Assembly (NCBI GenBank): GCA_019420545.1
Contig: JAHZGZ010000197.1
Span: forward strand, 1 to 9,422
Reading direction: 5' to 3'
Origin: Bacteroidales bacterium
GTDB lineage: Bacteria > Bacteroidota > Bacteroidia > Bacteroidales > Muribaculaceae
DNA: 9,422 nucleotides
Shown here: piece by piece, positions 5,432 to 9,422 of the stretch
Numbering within the stretch: position 1 is the stretch's first letter
Layout: each line of letters starts with the position of its first letter
Notes under the pieces: generated by a model
Databases searched by the model: none
Seen by the model: only the letters and a program-made list of their open reading frames with translations
What the model was told of the DNA's origin: nothing
Made by a program: the position numbers and the translations under genes

Positions 5432-7411
5432 CTATTCGGCAGCCGATTTGATACCTTTTTCGAGGAAGCGAGTGAAGCGGGGAATGCTCTCGTCGTAGGC
5501 ATAGGGGCCCGACAACAGCTCTCCGCGGTCGTTGAGGATCACGTAGTAGGGCTGGGCGTTGGCCTGGAACTTGTAGCGCTGCAGATAGCTCCAGCGCTCG
5601 CCATATGTGTCAAGTCGCACCTGTCGGCCATTCTCCTCCACATATACAGGCTCGGGGAGGGCGCGCTTTTCGTCGACCATCAGCTTTATTACCACGAAGT
5701 TGTTTTCGATCATGGCCTTGACATCGGGCTCGTCGAGTACGGCTCCCTCCATCTTGCGGCAGTTGACACATCCGTAGCCTGAGAAGTCGAGCAGCACGGG
5801 CTTCCCTTCGCGGCGCGCTACCGCCATGCCTTCGTCGTAGTCGGAATATTCCTTGAAGCTTTCGCCATAGAGATTGAAATCCTGGGTATAAAGCGGCGGC
5901 ACAAACGCGCTGGCGCTTTTAAGCGGAGCGCCCCACAGCCCCGGAAGCAGATAAACCGTAAATGCCAGCGACGCGAGCGCCAGGAAGAAGCGCACGGTAC
6001 CCACCGACTTGTCGGGCGCACCGTAGTGGGAGAAGTTGAATGCTCCGAGCAGGTATGCCCCGAGCAGACCGAAAATCACTATCCACAGGGCAAGGAACGT
6101 CTCGCGGTCAAGGATATGCCATCCGTAGGCCAGGTCGGCTACGGAAAGGAATTTCAGCGACAGGGCAAGCTCGAGAAATCCGAGCACGACCTTCACGGTA
6201 TTCATCCAACTGCCGGATTTAGGTGCGCTCTGAAGCCACGACGGAAAGAGCGCGAACAAGCAGAAGGGTATGGCCAGGGCGAGAGCGAAGCCCGCCATGC
6301 CTATCGCCGGGCCGAACTTGTCGCCTGTGCTGGCCGCCTCCACCAGAAGCGTGCCTATGATCGGGCCTGTGCAGGAGAAGCTGACAAGAGTGAGGGTAAA
6401 CGCCATGAAGAATATGCTGAGCAGACCCGTGGTCTTGTCGGCTGTGGCATCCATCTTGTTGGCCCACTTTGAGGGGAGTTTAATGTCGAATGCTCCGAAA
6501 AAGCTGATAGCGAATATTATGAGCAACACGAAGAAAATGATGTTGCATGTGGCGCTCGTGGCGAGTTCGTTGAGTTTGGCAGGGCCCCATATGGCCGTTA
6601 CCAGTATGCCGAGAGCCACGTATATCACGATTATCGACAGCCCGTAGGTCATGGCGTCGGCTATGGCACGTGTGCGGTTTTTCCCTTTTTTGAGGAAAAA
6701 ACTTACCGTCATCGGTATCATCGGCCATACACAGGGCGTAAGAAGGGCCAGGAATCCGCCGGCGAAACATGCGATGAAGATATACCATAGCGATGTGGTG
6801 GAGTAATCGGTGGTGTCGGAGCTTCCCGACGTATCCACAGGCGCCCAGAGGTCGGATTCGGCATCATTGGCCTGTACGGGCACGCTTACAGCGGCTGTTA
6901 TAGTATCCGGTGCCACTGTGTCGGCCGGAGTGTCAGTGGAGGGTACTGTGATTTTTGCAGTGCCGCTGAGCGAGAATGTCTCCTTGGCGGGAGGAATGCA
7001 ATTGTCGTTGTTGCATGCCGAATAGCGTATGGTGCCGTCGATGGTGAATTTGCTGCGTGTCGCCGTAAATGCCTGGGTGACGGTAACGCCGTCGGTCCAC
7101 CAGCTCAGGTTGGCGCCGAACATCTCGTCATATTCCTTGTGGGCGGTCTTGTTGGCCACGGGATGTCCCGACAGCTCCACGCCGTTGAGATCCCACTCGA
7201 TGGCGAGCGGCTGAGGGCCGACGTCGGGATCTACGTCGAGCGAATACATATGCCATCCGGCATCGATTGTCGCGGTCATCACGACTTCGCCATGGGATTC
7301 TCCGGTCATTTTCAGCTCGGTAGACCAATGCACCGGATTGACGATCTGCGCCTGTGCCTCAACGGCCCAAAGCGTAAGGAAAGCTATAAGAATAGTCAGG
7401 CAACGCTTCAT
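5432..7411 (-). CDS. dsbD: thiol:disulfide interchange protein DsbD
   Basis: A 659-residue inner-membrane protein that passes electrons from cytoplasmic thioredoxin to periplasmic thiol proteins. Residues 1-21 form a signal peptide with an AQA cleavage motif. The periplasmic N-terminal domain (about 23-155) carries Cys133 and Cys138 in SACNNDNCIPP; the E. coli pair has one more residue between the cysteines. A Thr/Asp/Ser-rich linker (about 156-205) leads to the membrane domain (about 207-494), whose redox cysteines are Cys227 in LLTPCVWPMIP and Cys347 in VSFSCTGPIIG. The C-terminal thioredoxin-like domain (about 515-659) has GYGCVNCRKME (Cys548, Cys551) and a likely cis-proline at 621 in NAQPYYVI. 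All six expected cysteines are present. It is longer than the 565-residue E. coli protein mainly through the linker and the C-terminal domain. The ATG at 7411 gives a complete signal peptide. It is divergent from the glycosyltransferase and convergent with the pseudouridine synthase gene. Confidence 0.95.
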   Translation of the reverse strand: MKRCLTILIAFLTLWAVEAQAQIVNPVHWSTELKMTGESHGEVVMTATIDAGWHMYSLDVDPDVGPQPLAIEWDLNGVELSGHPVANKTAHKEYDEMFGANLSWWTDGVTVTQAFTATRSKFTIDGTIRYSACNNDNCIPPAKETFSLSGTAKITVPSTDTPADTVAPDTITAAVSVPVQANDAESDLWAPVDTSGSSDTTDYSTTSLWYIFIACFAGGFLALLTPCVWPMIPMTVSFFLKKGKNRTRAIADAMTYGLSIIVIYVALGILVTAIWGPAKLNELATSATCNIIFFVLLIIFAISFFGAFDIKLPSKWANKMDATADKTTGLLSIFFMAFTLTLVSFSCTGPIIGTLLVEAASTGDKFGPAIGMAGFALALAIPFCLFALFPSWLQSAPKSGSWMNTVKVVLGFLELALSLKFLSVADLAYGWHILDRETFLALWIVIFGLLGAYLLGAFNFSHYGAPDKSVGTVRFFLALASLAFTVYLLPGLWGAPLKSASAFVPPLYTQDFNLYGESFKEYSDYDEGMAVARREGKPVLLDFSGYGCVNCRKMEGAVLDEPDVKAMIENNFVVIKLMVDEKRALPEPVYVEENGRQVRLDTYGERWSYLQRYKFQANAQPYYVILNDRGELLSGPYAYDESIPRFTRFLEKGIKSAAE

Positions 7412-7447
7412 ATCCCCTTAAATGATTTTTGTTGTATTACTGATTGG

Positions 7448-7455
7448 CAAAGGTA
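7448..7455 (-). promoter_or_regulatory. -7 box of the dsbD promoter
   Basis: On the minus strand this reads TACCTTTG, matching TAnnTTTG. It would start transcription near 7441, about 30 nt before the dsbD ATG. No TTTG occurs at the ideal -33 distance, where the shared T/A tract (7460-7468) lies instead. Confidence 0.5.
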
Positions 7456-7464
7456 GCGCTTTTT

Positions 7465-7495
7465 TTTGTAAAGTAAGCTTTTTTATTTACATTTG
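7465..7495 (+). promoter_or_regulatory. Bacteroidetes-type promoter of the glycosyltransferase gene
   Basis: TTTG at 7465-7468 is followed after exactly 19 bp by TACATTTG at 7488-7495, a full match to the -33/-7 promoter of the Bacteroidetes primary sigma factor. Transcription would begin near 7501, about 27 nt before the ATG at 7528. The -33 element is part of a poly-T tract that also lies upstream of the divergent dsbD -7 box. Confidence 0.7.
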
Positions 7496-7527
7496 CAGAA
7501 TCGACCAAACACGATATTATAGTTATC

Positions 7528-8295
7528 ATGGCTCCACTGTTTACCATAATTACGGTTACCTACAATGCCGCCGATACCCTTCCGGCCACGCTGGCCAGCG
7601 TGAAGGAACAGACCTGCGACTTGTATGAGTATATCGTTATGGACGGTGTGTCGGCCGACCGCACTCTGAAGCTTGCCATCGACGCCGGCATACCTCAGGC
7701 GCGTATCTATTCGTCGCCCGACAAGGGGATTTATGATGCGATGAACAAGGCCATGGATCTTGCCACCGGGCAATATCTGATATTTCTCAATGCCGGTGAT
7801 GCCTTCCACAGTCCCGACACGCTGGAGCATCTGGCCACGCTTATCACGGATAATGATTTCCCGGGTATCGTCTACGGCCAGACATGTGTGGTTGACTCCG
7901 CTCGCCGCTATCTTGCGCCGCGGCATCTTACCGCCCCCGAGAATCTTACGCTTGACAGTTTTGCCGAGGGCATGGTGGTATGCCATCAGGCGTTTGTCGT
8001 ATTGCGCAAGCTGGCTCAGGAGTATAATCTGCGTTACCGTTTCTCGGCCGATTACGACTGGTGTATCCGATGCCTCCAACGTTCGCGCAGCAATGTGGCT
8101 CTTCCCGACGGAGAGATCATGATAGACTATCTTATGGAGGGAACCACTACGCGCAACAGGCGTGCATCGCTGCGCGAGCGCTTCCGCATAATGTGTTATT
8201 ATTACGGTTTTTTCCCGACCGTATGGCGCCATATGCGCTTTTTGTCGCGGTTTATGCGCCGCCGGAAACTCGAAAACAGTCTTTCCGGGCGGTAA
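7528..8295 (+). CDS. family 2 glycosyltransferase, WfgS/WcaE-like
   Basis: A 255-residue GT-A fold glycosyltransferase expected to transfer a sugar from a nucleotide-sugar donor onto a surface polysaccharide or lipid-linked glycan on the cytoplasmic face of the membrane. The nucleotide-binding start is FTIITVTYNA (residues 5-14), with Asp39 in YIVMDGVSADRT. SPDKGIYDAMNKAM (63-76) and FLNAGDAF (87-93) follow; the NAGD segment takes the place of the DxD metal-binding motif, as is usual in this subgroup. CHQAF (152-156) and FSADYDW (172-178) are the acceptor and catalytic-region motifs. The C-terminus is strongly basic (about 208-249) without a clear transmembrane helix, suggesting peripheral membrane contact. 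No other polysaccharide genes flank it, so the donor, acceptor and pathway remain unknown. The start follows a good promoter and begins directly with the Rossmann-like strand. Confidence 0.9.
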   Translation: MAPLFTIITVTYNAADTLPATLASVKEQTCDLYEYIVMDGVSADRTLKLAIDAGIPQARIYSSPDKGIYDAMNKAMDLATGQYLIFLNAGDAFHSPDTLEHLATLITDNDFPGIVYGQTCVVDSARRYLAPRHLTAPENLTLDSFAEGMVVCHQAFVVLRKLAQEYNLRYRFSADYDWCIRCLQRSRSNVALPDGEIMIDYLMEGTTTRNRRASLRERFRIMCYYYGFFPTVWRHMRFLSRFMRRRKLENSLSGR

Positions 8296-8331
8296 CATCT
8301 TAAAAAAGAAAACAAATAAACATATATACAT
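8296..8331 (+). promoter_or_regulatory. A-rich leader before the GYF_2/CD225 gene
   Basis: The 36 bp between the glycosyltransferase stop and the next ATG is very A-rich (AAAAAAG, AAAACAAATAAAC) and has no Shine-Dalgarno sequence. A-rich leaders of this kind are associated with efficient translation in Bacteroidetes, which mostly do not use Shine-Dalgarno pairing. No convincing TAnnTTTG was found nearby, so the gene may be read from the glycosyltransferase promoter. Confidence 0.4.
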
Positions 8332-8925
8332 ATGAAATACTATATTATTGAGAACGAAGCTCCTGTGGGGCCTTTTGAATTGAATGAACTTGTAGGCCGC
8401 GGATTGCGCCCTACCGACCTTGTATGGGCTGAGGGCATGCCCGACTGGGCCCCTGCCGAAACCATCGAAGAGGTACGTATGGCTCTCTATGGCCCCAAAA
8501 CCGGTGATGTGTCTGTCGCTCAGGGTCCCGCAACTCCGGCTTCCGGCACTGCTTGTCCTCCCCCTCCTGCACGTCCTGTCGCTCCTGCTCCCGAATATCA
8601 GCAGCCTCAGTATCAGCAGCCATACCAGCAACAACCCTATCAGCAGCAACAATACCAGCAGCCGCAACAGCCGATGCTTCCGCCGGATAACTATCTGGCA
8701 TGGGCCATTATTGTTACCATTCTCTGTTGTCTGCCCTTCGGTATTGTGGCCATCATAAAGGCCGCTTCGGTCAACACTCTCTGGAATGCCGGAAATTACG
8801 AACAGGCTTACGAGGCATCGGCCGCTGCGAAGAAATGGGTTATCATTTCTGCTATTGTTGGTGTGGTAAGCAGTCTGATTTACGCCGGTTTCATGATTTT
8901 CAGCGGTGTGATGAGCGCGCTCTGA
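8332..8925 (+). CDS. GYF_2 domain and CD225/dispanin membrane protein
   Basis: A 197-residue protein with three parts. Residues 1-52 are a GYF_2 (DUF4339) domain: YYIIENEAPVGPFELNEL, then GLRPTDLVWAEGMPDWAPAETIEEV. Residues about 53-117 are a low-complexity linker, first Pro/Ala-rich and then degenerate YQQPQ-like repeats (89-112). Residues about 119-195 are a CD225/dispanin (IFITM-like) domain with two hydrophobic segments (about 121-146 and 168-191), the paired cysteines in ILCCLPFGIVAIIKA, and the loop SVNTLWNAGNYEQAYEASAAAKKW. No signal peptide is present; the GYF_2 part and linker probably lie in the cytoplasm. GYF-type domains bind proline-rich peptides, so a scaffolding role is possible, but the function of bacterial members is not known to me. 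It is 36 bp after the glycosyltransferase and 7 bp before the DUF4286 gene. Confidence 0.88.
   Translation: MKYYIIENEAPVGPFELNELVGRGLRPTDLVWAEGMPDWAPAETIEEVRMALYGPKTGDVSVAQGPATPASGTACPPPPARPVAPAPEYQQPQYQQPYQQQPYQQQQYQQPQQPMLPPDNYLAWAIIVTILCCLPFGIVAIIKAASVNTLWNAGNYEQAYEASAAAKKWVIISAIVGVVSSLIYAGFMIFSGVMSAL
8596..8667 (+). repeat. in-frame CAG/CAA-rich degenerate tandem repeat
   Basis: The DNA encoding residues 89-112 of the GYF_2/CD225 protein repeats units like TAT/TAC-CAG-CAG-CCN, giving YQQP, YQQQP and YQQQ. Copies are imperfect, with mixed CAG/CAA and TAT/TAC codons, which argues for selection on the protein sequence rather than recent slippage. Changes in unit number between strains would keep the frame. 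Confidence 0.65.
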
Positions 8926-8932
8926 TCGGATT

Positions 8933-9241
8933 ATGATACTTGTAAATACGACTTTCCATGTCGAGTCCGGCCTGGAGAGCGAGTGGATCGATTGGGCGCA
9001 TGGCGTCTATATCGCTACCGCTGTGTCGGCCGGATATCGGCATCCTCTGCTTATGCGCATATTCTCCCAGGAGGATAATGGCGGTACTACGTATGCCCTG
9101 CAGATACAGTGTGACGGGCCCCGTGAGGCTGCCGACTGGCTCGACAGGCTTCAGCCGGGGCTGCTCGACGAGATTGCCGGCCGCTGGCAGCAACGCGTGC
9201 TCCACTTCACCACTATGATGGAGGAGGTAACCCGTGACTGA
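8933..9241 (+). CDS. DUF4286 family protein
   Basis: A 102-residue soluble protein with no signal peptide or membrane segment. It begins MILVNTTFHVESGLESEWIDWAHGVYI, has a central HPLLMRIFSQEDNGGTTYALQIQCDG strand pair and ends with VLHFTTMMEEV. This pattern of a small ferredoxin-like alpha/beta fold agrees with the DUF4286 family of Bacteroidetes. Its molecular function is unknown. The start lies 7 bp after the stop of the GYF_2/CD225 gene, and its last 8 bp overlap the proposed ruvC start, so translation of the two is probably coupled. From memory, DUF4286 next to ruvC recurs in Bacteroidales, which would suggest a link to DNA metabolism or simply a stable operon. Confidence 0.85.
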   Translation: MILVNTTFHVESGLESEWIDWAHGVYIATAVSAGYRHPLLMRIFSQEDNGGTTYALQIQCDGPREAADWLDRLQPGLLDEIAGRWQQRVLHFTTMMEEVTRD

Positions 9242-9422
9242 AAGACCTACAGACGCGCGCCCTGACGCCCCCGGCATTGTCCGCAATGAGGCTCTGCGTG
9301 AATGGGAACGTATAATAATAGGTATTGATCCGGGCACTAACGTGATGGGCTACGGGATACTCGGTGTGCGCCGCGGCAAGCCGGCCATGATAGCCATGGG
9401 TGTCATCAAGCTCAACAAGTTT
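9234..9422 (+). CDS. ruvC: Holliday junction endonuclease RuvC, 5' part
   Basis: The first 63 codons of the RuvC resolvase, cut by the window edge. RuvC cleaves Holliday junctions symmetrically together with RuvAB during recombinational repair. IIIGIDPGTNVMGYGILGV (starting at residue 27) is the RNase H-like first strand with the first catalytic aspartate (Asp31); the other acidic residues lie outside the window. The chosen start is the GTG at 9234, which overlaps the end of the DUF4286 gene by 8 bp and has GAGGAGG at 9221-9227 upstream. No ATG, GTG or TTG occurs in frame between it and the conserved strand, so an N-terminal extension of about 20 residues relative to typical RuvC proteins seems unavoidable unless a rare start codon is used. 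The family assignment is firm, the exact start less so. Confidence 0.9.
   Translation, partial: MTERPTDARPDAPGIVRNEALREWERIIIGIDPGTNVMGYGILGVRRGKPAMIAMGVIKLNKF

Noticed and set aside
7483..8667. 394-codon open frame antisense to the glycosyltransferase and GYF_2/CD225 genes
   Set aside because: It covers two genes with clear protein families on the other strand plus their intergenic leader; its product has low-complexity ends and no recognisable domain.

Overview
The window looks like a chromosomal housekeeping segment of a Bacteroidales bacterium, with Muribaculaceae my best guess. Three upstream regions carry Bacteroidetes-type promoter boxes (TAnnTTTG, in one case with an upstream TTTG at the right distance), Shine-Dalgarno sequences are mostly absent, and the protein families fit the order: AraJ-like MFS exporter, zinc-less TopA, long DsbD, GYF_2 plus CD225 protein, and DUF4286 directly before ruvC. 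No prophage, transposase gene, CRISPR array, rRNA or tRNA was seen.

Layout. An MFS exporter (152-1321, +) has its own promoter. Next come topA (1508-3850, +) and an RluA-family pseudouridine synthase (3882-4820, +), 31 bp apart and probably co-transcribed. A 611-bp non-coding stretch (4821-5431) lies between the convergent ends of the pseudouridine synthase gene and dsbD, and it is packed with repeats. dsbD (5432-7411, -) is transcribed divergently from a family 2 glycosyltransferase (7528-8295, +), with back-to-back promoters in a 116-bp gap. After that come a GYF_2 / Gln-rich / CD225 membrane protein (8332-8925, +), a DUF4286 protein (8933-9241, +) and the 5' end of ruvC (9234 to the window edge, +), tightly packed in one direction.

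The most interesting region is 4869-5352. It holds four copies of a small palindrome (A1-A4, alternating orientation), two inverted copies of a second palindrome (B1, B2), and two CTCTGTG-type motifs (C1, C2). All six palindromes have GGAG directly abutting the 5' side of the stem. The A copies differ at two stem positions, and both changes are compensated on the other arm. This is the architecture of REP/BIME elements mobilised by RAYT (Y1) transposases, so the region is a candidate REP cluster of a Bacteroidales lineage. The remaining genes are DNA topology (topA), RNA modification, periplasmic thiol reduction (dsbD), surface polysaccharide synthesis (glycosyltransferase) and recombination (ruvC); apart from likely co-transcription they show no common pathway.
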